31,127 bases of DNA. It comes from Neoechinorhynchus agilis. Lineage: Eukaryota; Acanthocephala. The DNA is taken from assembly GCA_051530055.1 (NCBI GenBank), contig JBMGUZ010000031.1, forward strand, positions 1 through 31,127. The letters run 5' to 3'. The notes below the pieces were generated by a model that was not told the origin of the DNA, did not search any database, and worked only from the letters and a program-made list of their open reading frames with translations. This document shows positions 19,008-29,652 of the stretch, piece after piece (position 1 is the first letter of the stretch; the number at the start of each line of letters is the position of its first letter). The translations under genes and the position numbers were made by a program.

Positions 19008-19735
19008 ACACGGAAATTAAGATTTTCTTTTTGTCATTACAATAAATAAAACTTATTCAAAAGATCTCGAGAGGAGGACGGCAAAAAATTTGACATTATT
19101 TTTAAGCGTCAATTGAACGCCAATTCGATGGCATGCAACCTTCTTTTTTTAGAATTTATCTCAGTTTTGTTTCACTAAAAAAGAAAAAGTTTTTGATTGC
19201 ATATTGATGTAGGTTTTCAGTGACTACGATATGAAAAATTGGTGATCGCCAGAATCTATGAATGTTTTTTTGTGCGAAATTCCTCCATGTTTTTGTATTA
19301 TGCCGATAATAATGAAAAAAATCCCACAAACGGCATACAGCGTATTTTTAGGTCGCTTCTGTGTTTTATGGTGAAAGCGTTGCTTAGACCCAGCGAATCA
19401 TGTCCACTATTTAGACTACGAGTATAAAAGCATTAAACAAAATGTCTTTTATTGCCACCGTTGGTAATAGTCGAACTGATTTTAAGACAAAAGACAAAGT
19501 GTTTTAAACTAAAGCATTTCTTCTTTATTTTGAATGTTTCAATAGACGCTTTTTGTTTAAACACAAAATCAAACAATTTGTTAGTAGTTTTTGTTTTTAG
19601 TTAATTCTATACAGAGGATTTGTCGATGTTTACTGTGAGTTTTCAAATGAAGATTCGGACAAATTTCAATTTTTCAACGCCAGAAATTAGCAATACGATA
19701 AAAAAGATTCGCATATTAATCAGTTTTTATTGTGC

Positions 19736-22700
19736 ACCAAAGTTGAACTTTGTTAACTATACGAAACAAAATCTGATTTTTTGAAAGAAAACACAAAAAA
19801 CTTTGTATTTCCCGTTGTTCATTAGAGATCGGAATTAACATTTTTGTAAAAGATTTCCACGAATGGAATAAAGCGATCGATTCAGTTAGTCTTAATCTAA
19901 GATTTCTATTCAAGATTAAGATAAATTTCAATTTTCTGTCAGCGCTATCGCATTTTAATAATTTTTTTAATTTAATTACCAAAATTGAACTTTGTTAACT
20001 TTACGAAACTGAATCTGATTTTTTGAAAGAAAACATAAAAAACTTTGTATTTCCCGTTGTTCATTAGAGATCGGAATTAACATTTTTGTAAAAGATTTCC
20101 ACGAATCAAATCAAGCGATCGATTCACAAAGTTCAAGATTAGGACAAATTTTAATTTCCTGAGAGCGCTATCGCATATTAATCATTTTTTTAATTAAATT
20201 ACCAAAAGTGAACTATGTTAACTTTACGAAACTGAATCTGATTTTTTGAAAGAAAACACAAGAAACTCTGAATTTCCCGTTGTTCATTAGAGATCGGAAT
20301 TAACATTTTTGTAAAAGATTTTCACGAATGGAATAAAGCGATCGATTCAAAGAGTCTTAATCTCCGATTTCTATTCAAGATAACAACAAATTTCAATTTT
20401 TTTTCTGTCAGCGTTATTGCATATTAATCATTTAATTAAATTACCAAAATTGAACTTTGTTAATTTTACGAAACTGAATCTGATTTTTTGAAAGAATATT
20501 TTTGGAAAAGATTTCCACGAATGGAATAAAGCGATCGATTCAAAGAGTCTTAATCTCCGATTTCTATTCAAGATTACGACAAATTTTAATTTCCTGTCAG
20601 CGCTATCGCATATTAATCATTTTTTTAATTAAATTACCAAAGTTGCGCTTTGTTAACTTTACGAAACTGAATCAGATTTTTTGAAAGAAAACACAAAAAC
20701 TCTGTATTTCCCGTTGTTCATTAGAGATCGGAATTAACATTTTTGTAAAAGATTTCCACGAATCAAATCAAGCGATCGATTCAAAGAGTCTTAATCTCCG
20801 ATTTCTATTCAAGATTAAGATAAATTTCAATTTTCTGTCAGCGCTATCGCATTTTAATAATTTTTTTAATTTAATTACCAAAATTGAACTTTGTTAACTT
20901 TACGAAACTGAATCTGATTTTTTGAAAGAAAACATAAAAAACTTTGTATTTCCCGTTGTTCATTAGAGATCGGAATTAACATTTTTGTAAAAGATTTCCA
21001 CGAATCAAATCAAGCGATCGATTCACAAAGTTCAAGATTAGGACAAATTTTAATTTCCTGAGAGCGCTATCGCATATTAATCATTTTTTTAATTAAATTA
21101 CCAAAAGTGAACTTTGTTAACTTTACGAAACTGAATCTGATTTTTTGAAAGAAAACACAAAAACTCTGAATTTCCCGTTGTTCATTAGAGATCGGAATTA
21201 ACATTTTTGTAAAAGATTTCCACGAATGGAATAAAGCGATCGATTCAAAGAGTCTTAATCTCCGATTTCTATTCAAGATAACAACAAATTTCAATTTTTT
21301 TCTGTCAGCGTTATTGCATATTAATCATTTAATTAAATTACCAAAATTGAACTTTGTTAATTTTACGAAACTGAATCTGATTTTTTGAAAGAAAACACAA
21401 AAACTCTGTATTTCCCGTTGTTCATTAGAGATCGGAATTAATATTTTTGTAAAAGATTTCCACGAATGGAATAAAGCGATCGATTCAAAGAGTCTTAATC
21501 TCCGATTTCTATTCAAGATTACGACAAATTTTAATTTCCTGTCAGCGCTATCGCATATTAATCATTTTTTTAATTAAATTACCAAAATTGAACTTTGTTA
21601 ACTTTACGAAACTGAATCTGATTTTTTGAAAGAAAACACAAAAACTCTGTATTTCCCGTTGTTCATTAGAGATCGGAATTAACATTTTTGTAAAAGATTT
21701 CCACGAATCAAATCAAGCGATCGATTCACAGAGTCTTAATCTTCGATTTCTATTCAAGATTAGGACAAATTTTAATTTCCTGCCAGCGCTATCGCATATT
21801 AATCATTTCTTAATTAAATTACCAAAATTGAACTTTGTTAATTTTACGAAACTGAATCTGATTTTTTGAAAGAAAACACAAAAAACTCTGTATTTCCCGT
21901 TGTTCATTAGAGATCGGAATTAACATTTTTGTAAAAGATTTCCACGAATGGAATCAAGCGATCGATTCACAGTCTTAATCTTCGATTTCTATTCAAGATT
22001 AGGACAAATTTTAATTTCCTGCCAGCGCTATCGCATATTAATCATTTCTTAATTAAATTACCAAAATTGAACTTTGTTAATTTTACGAAACTGAATCTGA
22101 TTTTTTGAAAGAAAACACAAAAACTCTGTATTTCCCGTTGTTCATTAGAGATCGGAATTAATATTTTTGGAAAAGATTTCCACGAATGGAATAAAGCGAT
22201 CGATTCAAAGTCTTAATCTCCGATTTCTATTCAAGATTACGACAAATTTTAATTTCCTGTCAGCGCTATCGCATATTAATCATTTTTTTAATTAAATTAC
22301 CAAAGTTGCGCTTTGTTAACTTTACGAAACTGAATCTGATTTTTTGAAAGAAAACACAAAAACTCTGTATTTCCCGTTGTTCATTAGAGATCGGAATTAA
22401 CATTTTTGTAAAAGATTTCCACGAATCAAATCAAGCGATCGATTCAAAGAGTCTTAATCTCCGATTTCTATTCAAGATTAAGATAAATTTCAATTTTCTG
22501 TCAGCGCTATCGCATTTTAATAATTTTTTTAATTTAATTACCAAAATTGAACTTTGTTAATTTTACGAAACTGAATCTGATTTTTTGAAAGAAAACACAA
22601 AAACTCTGTATTTCCCGTTGTTCATTAGAGATCGGAATTAATATTTTTGTAAAAGATTTCCACGAATGGAATCAAGCGATCGATTCACAGAGTCTTAATC

Positions 22701-23128
22701 TTCGATTTCTATTCAAGATTAGGACAAATTTTAATTTCCTGCCAGCGCTATCGCATATTAATCATTTCTTAATTAAATTACCAAAATTGAACTTTGTTAA
22801 TTTTACGAAACTGAATCTGATTTTTTGAAAGAAAACACAAAAACTCTGTATTTCCCGTTGTTCATTAGAGATCGGAATTAATATTTTTGTAAAAGATTTC
22901 CACGAATGGAATAAAGCGATCGATTCACAGAGTCTTAATCTTCGATTTCTATTCAAGATTAGGACAAATTTTAATTTCCTGTCAGCGCTATCGCATATTA
23001 ATCATTTTTTAATTAAATTACCAAAATTGAACTTTGTTAATTTTACGAAACTGAATCTGATTTTTTGAAAGAAAACACAAAAACTCTGTATTTCCCGTTG
23101 TTCATTAGAGATCGGAATTAACATTTTC
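19736..23128 (-). repeat. Right satellite array, inverted
   Basis: About 14-15 copies of the same ~240-bp unit as the left array, in opposite orientation. The unit next to the unique arm shares private variants with the innermost left unit (on the unit strand, cttagattaagactaactga), so at least this unit was copied along with the arm. Copy number differs from the left (about 3.4 kb against 4.5 kb), as expected from later unequal exchange. One unit near 20498 has lost about 45 bases. The array ends at about 23128 against the RLE-LINE. Confidence 0.97.
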
Positions 23129-24215
23129 GCTCCTCAGCTGTGGTTCCTGATCTCCCTCCGGTTTAACGATGGCGAATTTATTTTTGCTGGCTGCGAGGCC
23201 CCAGAAAAAGTATTTGCCTCCCTCGCCACGGGAATACTATGATACCGCCTGGTCTACGGCGGTCATCGAGTCGGCAAAGATTGCTCGGCCCTAGGATGTT
23301 GGGCGTTTTCACAGTATTCAGGGCACGGCTAAGGGAATTGCGTTCACTTCAGGGTGTCGTGAGTACCTCTCGTCTGATTGCCGACGGACGATTCCCGTGG
23401 CATCCCGATGGTTCCACAGTCGCTCCGCAACGGCAGCGATGGGATGTGCACATCGGTACCCCAAGTCTCAGGGACACTGCGGTCTTTACTGTCTCACCGG
23501 AGGGGACCGACAAAAGCGATTGGGATAGCTTGAAAATTTAATTGTTCATATAGGTTGTTTTCTGGCGTAGTAATCAAAATGATTTCAATTTCGACGTCAG
23601 AAAACAACCGATTCGGATAGCATTGAGCCAAGCACCCGATTATCTTGTAGAGACTGCCGCCAATCGAGTTCGGTTCACCAGTTCACGAGAATCTGAAATT
23701 AAAGAGTTATGAATTCTCGCTACCAGCCGCGAGTGTTAAACTGATTGTTTGCAACCATTGACGGGTACCTGCTCGCTGCCTGAATATCCACACCAAAGAT
23801 TAAGCGCCTCTACGAAATCTTCATCCAAAGTGTAATTCTCGCCAATAACGGAATTAATTATTTTGCGGATTGTTTCAAACGATCCCAAATAAGCTGAGAA
23901 ATATCGGCTGCTTTTCAGATACCCAAACCGCCGGGGACACAGGCAAAGACGCTTGACGCCATGCTTCGTCCGACAGCTGAGTATTTAAAATTCCCCGAGA
24001 GAGTCTTTCACCTTCTCGTCTAATTTTTCCAGCTTATCCTTATGTATAAAATAGGTGCTGTGCAAAGTTTATACATCAGTTTTGGAATGAAGAGGGTATT
24101 CTTGATCAGGAACAGATCCTCATGTGAAGATAATTCATCAACTCGTTCACACAGTACCCAAAGTTACGGTTGAAGATTGGCAATCTCTGCTTCCCTATTT
24201 AATTTTAATATCCAC
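23129..24215 (-). pseudogene. RLE-type LINE, RT tail to endonuclease region (decayed)
   Basis: Minus-strand LINE remnant. From 24215 downward it encodes ELSSHEDLFLIKNTLFIPKL and MYKLCTAP (thumb region), LSDEAWRQASLPV and a GGLGI-like stretch, a connecting region (NLWCGYSGS), then RTRLAAVSTR and GAWLNAI. After a small insertion it continues IPIAFVG, TVKTAVSLRLGVPMCTSHRC then RCG, PNILGPSNLCRLDDRRRPGG and FPWREGGK. These match, in order, the fresher copy at 16526-17284 (AVSTRESGAWLEAV, AVSLRLGLPICTPHRCRCG, PNILEPAHLCRLDGRRPDG, FPWREGK). The endonuclease Asp of RPDG has become Gly (RPGG), and many stops and frameshifts are present. Its 3' part is cut off by the satellite. Same border as at 1-116. 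Confidence 0.75.
23530..23608 (+). mobile_element. 79-bp foldback-like insertion with 13-bp target duplication
   Basis: The segment is flanked by cgattgggatagc (23517-23529) and cgattcggatagc (23609-23621), a 13-bp direct repeat with one mismatch. It splits the LINE coding sequence exactly between GAWLNAI and IPIAFVG. The insert has short inverted ends (ggttgttttctggcgt at 23553 and acgtcagaaaacaacc at 23594). It belongs to the dispersed short repeat family seen in the arms. Confidence 0.7.
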
Positions 24216-24514
24216 TACTTATATTGCTTAAGAAATACACAACAATAAAGATTCGGTTGAGATTAGACACTCATAGAATTTGAGATTATTTTTTATTCGG
24301 CTTCAAAATAATTCGTATTCATTGCTAGACTGTATAATTTCATAGAAGCACAATTTTGCAATCCTAGAAAATACCTTTTTTCTGAATTAGTATTCTTAAT
24401 AAAGAATTTTTTGATCAGAGTAACCACTGTAACGAGTTTTATTTCCACATTTGAATGCTTCATGGAGATACCGTTGTTAAAAGTACTATTATCTATATAG
24501 TTTCAAATTTCAGC
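24216..24514. other. No recognisable gene
   Basis: About 300 AT-rich bases between the LINE and the next coding-like region. No convincing open frame, repeat or motif seen. It ends in caaatttcag, a possible splice acceptor. Confidence 0.4.
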
Positions 24515-25920
24515 CTAATGGCAGTTCTTCAGTTCTGCAACATCGATGTGAAGAAATTGGACCCATCGTAGGTTTCTCTGAGAACGAATAATGGACTGTT
24601 TAAACTCACGTATTAAGCACATGTAAAGATTAACAAGCTGAACGTCGAGTACGCGACATTGGAAGACGCAAGATTTGCAGAATCATATTTTCGTTCCATT
24701 GTAACATATTGAAGCCATCAAAAGCTAACCGATTTCAAACTCGTGGATTCCACCCATCGGAGAAATTAGATTCAAGGAATCAAGCGTAAAATCATTGCTC
24801 ACGGCAGCGCCGAGGAAATAATGTAGAAATTTCAAATAGTAGTTCCTTTGCTGAACAAAAGAGAAGGTAAACTGAACAAGAAATGGTCGCAAAAAGCGAG
24901 CAAAAAAGAGAGGATTGACGGTACAAGAAATGGTGACAAAAGACGAGCAAAATAGAAGATTAACAGAACAAGAAATTGTGAAAAACGACGAGCACAAGAG
25001 AAGATTAACTCAAAAAGAAATGGTCGAAAACGACAAGCAACAATGAAACTGAAGTTGAAGTGAAACGTTCAAGTCCTAATCGTACCGATATGTCAGTTCA
25101 GCGAGTTTCATCGTGTGGCGTTTCCATTGGCGCAACTCAATGATCATTGGTTCAAAGGGGACAATCCTTCTCCCAACCACAGCAGATAAATCGAAGCCAC
25201 CAACGATCGAGCAATGTTCCAATACGAGTGTTCAATCTGACTACATGACGTCTTGACCAGCGTACGGTGGAAGTTTTGTTCCACCAATGAGCAGTCAACA
25301 GGAAGTTCCGTTAGATCTATCGATGCTGCGAGGACGCTATCCAGTACAACAAGACAACCAAGCGAATGCCTACTCGCAGCATTCTTACCAATTGCAAAGG
25401 TATCCGCAAACGTGGACCCCTTACGATTTGATTGCGGTTCAACATCAGGCGCAACCCATGAGCAATGCCTATAACAATTTCCAAGGAACTTCATTATCGA
25501 CAAATCAATCGATGCCAAATAGCATGGAAGTTTATCCTGGAGGATACTACACAGAAACTTCTTATGTTAATGAACGTCTTACACAGCAACTAAATCATCG
25601 AGGAAACCGATTCAATCAATCGAGAATAGTACATAATTTTCAAAACTATTACGACGATGGAGTGAGTACGAGTAGCAAAAGCCGAATAATTTTCAAAGAA
25701 TTCCCAAATTTCCTCTTATTAAGACAGGAACAAAATTCACGCGAATGCAAGTGCCGCAAGGAACAAATTATCAAATAGCTTACGATCCAAATGTGCGGTT
25801 CCTACTGAGCCATCGACGAAGCATTGGGTACCGATCACGCCGTTTATGCGAGAGGTTTATGATCCATCGAGCAGTTCGTTTTGGTTTACGGCGATACGAC
25901 CTTTTATTTTGAAACACTAA
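24515..25920 (+). pseudogene. Broken protein-coding region, Gln-rich, with PLDLS motif
   Basis: Plus-strand sequence with coding character spread over several frames. It begins after a candidate acceptor: VLQFCNIDVKKLDPS, then KINKLNVEYATLEDARFAES and HQKLTDFKLVDSTHRR with occasional stops. A tandem coding repeat follows (24866-25045), then ETEVEVKRSSPNRTDMSVQR and QRGQSFSQPQQINRSHQRS. The longest open piece (25254-25778) is Gln/Asn/Tyr-rich: AYGGSFVPPMSSQQEVPLDL then SMLRGRYPV. PLDLS matches the CtBP-binding consensus. Past a frame change lie MQVPQGTNYQIAYDP and WVPITPFMREVYDPSSSSFW; the last resembles the start of some Tudor-like folds, a weak hint only. At least five stops or frameshifts, though some breaks may be unrecognised introns. 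Probably a dead or highly diverged copy of a host gene; family not identified. Confidence 0.5.
24866..25045 (+). repeat. 45-bp coding tandem repeat (about four units)
   Basis: Units start gaacaagaaatggt or a close variant and end agaagattaac. Two complete units are 45 bases, giving a 15-residue charged repeat (RRLTEQEIVKNDEHK, RRLTQKEMVENDKQQ). The first unit is about 47 bases, which shifts the frame. A length that is a multiple of three with conserved sense suggests it arose inside a coding exon; the repeat would be helical and highly charged. Confidence 0.7.
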
Positions 25921-26450
25921 AGTCCATATGATTTTTCTATAAGCAAATATTCTCAAAATATTTGTGTATATAATATTTGTTTCGTTTGTTGATTATAGCG
26001 ATACAAACATGTGATTCACGTAGCATCCACGGTCGTCCAAATCCTTCCATAATTCATTTTCCATTTAATGTGATTTCAGTTTTCCTCGTAATACAACTTC
26101 CTCAAGAATATACAAAGGTGCGTGGAGATATGAAGTGCATCAAAGAAGCTACATCGAAGCGGAAATCGATCCAAGCTATCCTCAACGAATTAATTTTGTG
26201 CAGCATTTTACTTGAGCAGCGGGTTCTATTTGTCAAGCGATGCCTTAGAAACATTTTTATATAATAATAACACGCTTTATTAATGCACAAAGCGGATCCA
26301 TCTACCTTTTGGTTCTCATGAACACTCGAGTTATGATTGGATAAATTAATCTGGCTATTGATTTTGGAGTGGATTACGAATCCGGGCGGGTGAGTGGTGG
26401 GAATTGGTAGTCATTGTTTGCAGGAGCGCTTGTAAGGTTTTTCCTTCGTA
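25921..26450. other. AT-rich stretch, no clear gene
   Basis: An open frame of 95 codons (25977-26264) has no recognisable motif and looks fortuitous. Another frame (about 26145-26225) reads YIEAEIDPSYPQRINFVQHF and could be a further scrap of the upstream broken gene. One half of an inverted repeat lies at 26100-26134. Confidence 0.3.
26100..26134 (+). repeat. 35-bp inverted repeat, left half
   Basis: aatatacaaaggtgcgtgga within this segment matches the reverse complement of 26995-27029 at about 31 of 35 positions. The right half sits directly before the conserved GAAG hairpin at 27025-27050. Confidence 0.7.
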
Positions 26451-26509
26451 AAGTTCATTTCAGGTTATGGTATCCGTGAAGATTGGGCTGCATGGAAAAA
26501 AGAGCGTAG
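26451..26509 (-). repeat. Repeat also present, inverted, at the window's right end
   Basis: The minus strand reads cctacgctcttttttccatg then cagcccaatcttcacgg, matching 31050-31108 on the plus strand at roughly 52 of 60 positions. Both encode a LRSFFHAAQSSRI-like peptide, so it is probably a scrap of a shared coding element. Confidence 0.65.
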
Positions 26510-26539
26510 GTTCGAGTTTAGGCGGATGAAATGAATTAG

Positions 26540-26811
26540 GATTACGAGTTTTGCACTCGTTGCATTTTGATTTTTAATGAAAATATTATCAAGGCTTTCG
26601 GTGAGCGGGTAAAAATCAACTGTGCAAATTTTAGAGACTCTTCTATGAAACGTTTCAAAGCAACGGATTTGTGATTGGGAAAGTTGGCTAAATTAAGGTG
26701 TAATAAAATTTGGAGATCGTACCAGGAGACTCCTAAATGGCTAAGGCGTTTGAGGAAATAAATTTTAAAGGTATTGCCTTTAAGGAGAAAATGTAATTTT
26801 CGACTTCCATT
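26540..26811 (-). pseudogene. LINE reverse-transcriptase C-terminal remnant
   Basis: Open minus-strand stretch of about 90 codons without an ATG, containing KIYFLKRLSHLGVSWYDLQ, then ILLHLNLANF and SVALKRFIEESLKF. This resembles the YFLRRLKRxGLSxxDLxxFY region and the following QRRALRII region at the C-terminus of CR1/jockey-like LINE reverse transcriptases. No catalytic motifs remain in view. The repeat at 26451-26509 follows and the hairpin at 27025-27050 lies upstream. A tentative call from short motif likeness. Confidence 0.4.
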
Positions 26812-26994
26812 TCAGATTCCATTGAAATTTGAAACCTGGCATTCTGGGGGAGGTGACTCGTTGGATGTCATTTGGAAGATCGGGGTAGGATGTGGGGTTG
26901 CGGGAGAATGAAGGCATCGTTTCGAAGCATTTAGAGTAACTCAGGTGGAGTTTGTGACTGTCGCAGAAATCTTTTATGTGTGTGATTTATTAAG

Positions 26995-27029
26995 TTCACA
27001 TCTCCACGCGCCTTTGTATATTCCCGAGG
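26995..27029 (-). repeat. 35-bp inverted repeat, right half
   Basis: Counterpart of 26100-26134 in reverse complement, with four mismatches. It overlaps the start of the conserved hairpin block and probably belongs to the same element end. Confidence 0.7.
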
Positions 27030-27095
27030 AAGCCGTAAGACTGCGAAAGCTTTAAAACAAAGATTATCTTTATCATTACCACAACCCGTCCAAGT
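27025..27095 (+). repeat. Conserved GAAG-hairpin-CGAAAG block
   Basis: cgaggaagccgtaagactgc then gaaagc, followed by aaagattatctttatcatta. It is the third relative of the arm motifs at 5301-5327 and 18981-19007, with the same block order and a similar A/T-rich downstream sequence. Probably a retroelement terminus. Confidence 0.55.
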
Positions 27096-27627
27096 TTCAA
27101 TAAAAAACTTGATCGATCACGCGGCTGGAAAATCAAGTAATATTTCACAAAACTATATTAAAACATAGCGATCATTGGTGGAAAATAACGATGATTATAC
27201 GGAGTGTGGAATCTATCATTTAGGTAAATCTTTTATTTTAACGATGCAGCGGGATTTGAGATAAGCATAATGGTCTCACGATCCAAAATGACACTTTGAC
27301 GACAAAATTGCAACCGAAATCACTGCAACATAAGCCGAGTTTTGTCTTCTCGTATTTTTAGGGTTTGAAACAATTTTCTTTAAAATTTCCGTGCATAGGG
27401 CAGTCGCAGCGTAATAGAATATTAAATACCCAAGAATTTAGCAAGCTACATTAATGAGGAAAGATCTGAAAATGTCAGAATCGTCTTTTATTTATTAGTT
27501 GCCTTGAATAGATTTATTTTGCTGTTGTTAAGTTCTGAAATTTCGCAAAACGATTCTTGTCATTAAATGCCAGAATTCAAAAACGCAGACACGAACTTGC
27601 TGCTTTCAATTGAAACAGTCATTATTT
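27096..27627. other. No recognisable gene
   Basis: AT-rich sequence in which I see no convincing coding frame, repeat or RNA gene. Confidence 0.4.
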
Positions 27628-27680
27628 CGGTTGTATTCTGGCGGAGAAATTAAAATGATTTTATTTTAAAATCCAGCTAC
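27628..27680 (+). repeat. Dispersed short repeat, fourth locus
   Basis: cggttgtattctggcggag, then aaattaaaatgattttattt and aaaatccagctac, keep the block order of the copies at 6110, 17744 and 23530. More diverged than the others. Confidence 0.5.
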
Positions 27681-27745
27681 TTATGTACTATATCGACTAC
27701 ATTTAAAAAGTGAAGTTAAGTTAAAATAAATAAAGATACCAAAAT

Positions 27746-27823
27746 ATTCTCAATGGCGAATTGTAACACACTCGAGCTTTATTATTGAAATCAATCTTGC
27801 GAATTTTCAAGGTCTCAGCCTCC
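27746..27823 (-). repeat. Inverted terminal repeat of the Penelope-like element, left
   Basis: In reverse complement this matches 29578-29652: ggaggctgag, aattcgcaagattgatttca, ctcgagtgtgttacaattcg and attgagaat are shared in order, with only a few differences. It lies just after the GIY-YIG region. Confidence 0.8.
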
Positions 27824-29577
27824 TCCCAGAGTATCTAAAAATGGACGTGAGCCTTGACTCGAGTGCGCAGGACCGTCGATTCCCGAGGTGATGTTTCACC
27901 CCCTGCACAAAAGACAAATGGAGATTCCTCGTCGGAAATCCTAGAGAATGATTGCTCTTGTTCCCTTCCATTGTGTCCTCCATGTCAATGAGCAGAGCCT
28001 CTATTATCAACCTGCTCTGTTGGTTCCTCTCGGCCATCATTGTAAACGCATTTTCAAAATCGATTCTGTAGTCGTTGTTGATAGCGTGATTGAACCTCAT
28101 GTTTCTCTACTCTTTTTCGCATCCCCTATTTTGTCTGTCCAACATTGACTTGGTCGCAATCCTTACAGGTTATCGAATATACCACGCATCTCCGTAATTT
28201 GTGATGGTCTCACTTTCAGTATCCCGCTCAGTTTGAGTCCTGACGAATAGTAGGGAACCAGATTCGTCGAACTCGGTTTTCTAGAAATGGGTGTCTGCAT
28301 GTTACCCATCCTCGTTGAGATGAACTGAACTCGAATGAATTTCTTCTTTAAACCGTCTCTAACATCACTTTTCGTCGTGCTCTTCACTCGAGCCAATGCC
28401 TTCCTTATAGAATATGTCGCGTACTCAAGGTCCTGAAGTTTTACAAAGATGCTCTCAATGTCCTTCCTCACCCTTTGATCATTGTTTACGATCTTTATGA
28501 CTCGCTTGAGGATGTTTGCTGCAGCATTGATTTTATAATTGGTAGGTTGTATCAACACATCTAACCCAAAAATCGAAACGAACGGGTTGATGTGCACGAG
28601 AGATTCTCGAGATGTCTCCGAAATGGTATAATGCGACCTTCTTAGCCGACGAGCCACTTCAAATAGAAGATCTTGAAGCTTTTAAAATGCCTTCATTTTC
28701 AGTGATTGGATTCGATGGATCATCGCAGATAGTCGGAAATTCATTTGGGAGATATGGACGGTTTGAGCCTTGAGCGAGGCGGACGACCTGACTGTGGTAA
28801 TTAAGGAACGTAACTATGTGCAAGCTCGAGCGGTCCGTGGCGGGTTTACTTGGCTTATTGAATAACGACGTCGTGATCAAGGTTCCTTGTTGTTGTATCA
28901 ACACATCTAAGAAGCTGATCCTTCCCTGCTCGTCCTTTGGGGTGATGCTCCACTTTATCAACGGATTTATTCCGTTCAATTGATCCCCTAACTTCATTTT
29001 AATAAGATCCTTGTTAGTCACTGCAAACACATCGTCAGCGTACCTCCACCACGCCACAATCACAGGAAACCTCAATCCCAGTTGCTTTTCATATTCGATC
29101 ATATAGATGTTGGCCAACGCTGGTCCTAACGGTGATCCCATTACAAATCCGTTCGTCTGGTCGTAGAATTTTCCTTCGAATGAGAACCCAGACGATCAAT
29201 CAGTACTGACCAATCATCCATATCCAGCTTGGGATCCAGACATCGTGCGGCCAAGATAGTTGCTTCCTTTATCGGTACGTTCGTAAATAGTGCCGTGAAT
29301 CTGCCGTCCAAAGGAAGTTGTTGCGAGGATCGAATATTCCGATTGCTTCAACGAATGGCGGGCCATCTTTAACGTATGATGCTGGAGTTTCCATGTTATC
29401 CCGAATTAGTGTGTTAATATCCTTTGCTAACTTGTGGCCAAACAAAGAGTAATATGCCAGTGATCGGTCTGACCTTCAGAAATGGTTTGTGGACCTCTGG
29501 TAGCAGGTACATGAAGCCCGGCTCCGCATTAGCAGATCTTATTCTCGCATACCAGTTTTGGGTAATTTTCCCGGCCC

Positions 29578-29652
29578 GGAGGCTGAGGCCTTGGAAATTC
29601 GCAAGATTGATTTCAATAAAACTCGAGTGTGTTACAATTCGTCATTGAGAAT
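29578..29652 (+). repeat. Inverted terminal repeat of the Penelope-like element, right
   Basis: Partner of 27746-27823, on the far side of the reverse transcriptase region. Opposite orientation of the two end repeats is a known arrangement in Penelope-like elements. Confidence 0.8.

Larger units (their letters stand above)
15631..19735. repeat. Right arm of giant inverted repeat (single-copy part)
   Basis: Reverse-complement counterpart of 4576-7482. The pairing sum is 23113 from 15631 to about 16520 and 24308 from about 17896 to 19735. The change of sum (1195 bases) falls in 16526-17895, where this arm carries an RLE-LINE insertion of about 847 bases and about 325 bases (17571-17895) not found in the left arm. 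Outside these differences the arms match closely over long indel-free stretches. From 18537 to 19735 I see no gene. At 19736 it passes into the inverted satellite array. Confidence 0.95.
27746..29652 (-). mobile_element. Penelope-like element, fossil
   Basis: Minus-strand Penelope-like retroelement. In order it shows the reverse transcriptase (LLPEVHKPFLKVRPITG, ALFTNVPIKEA, MGSPLGPALANIYM, WRYADDVFAV, RISFLDVLIQ), a linker with LVPYYSSGLKLSGILK, and a C-terminal GIY-YIG endonuclease region (CKDCDQVNVGQT, then IDFENAFTMMAERNQQSRLI). This domain order defines the family. The element is broken, with about five or more interruptions, and looks old. It is bounded by inverted repeats of about 75 bases (27746-27823 and 29578-29652), an end arrangement known for this family. 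The reverse transcriptase N-terminal extension seems absent, so the copy may also be 5'-truncated. Confidence 0.85.

Noticed and set aside
19421-19430. TATAAAAG box pointing toward the right satellite (mirrored on the left near 4880)
   Set aside because: A lone TATA-like word in AT-rich DNA, with no initiator at the right distance. Not enough to call a promoter.
1-23245. Foldback/Galileo-type transposon, whose long inverted ends contain tandem repeats
   Set aside because: The design is similar, but no transposase is visible, no target duplication can be seen at the outer ends, and the flanking LINE pieces are part of the inverted repeat. Kept only as an alternative.
1-23245. Polinton-type or other giant virus-like element with terminal inverted repeats
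   Set aside because: No DNA polymerase, integrase, ATPase or capsid-like frames were recognised; the centre holds LINEs.
25977-26264. 95-codon plus-strand frame
   Set aside because: No motif, AT-rich, overlaps an inverted-repeat half and a better coding-like scrap in another frame.
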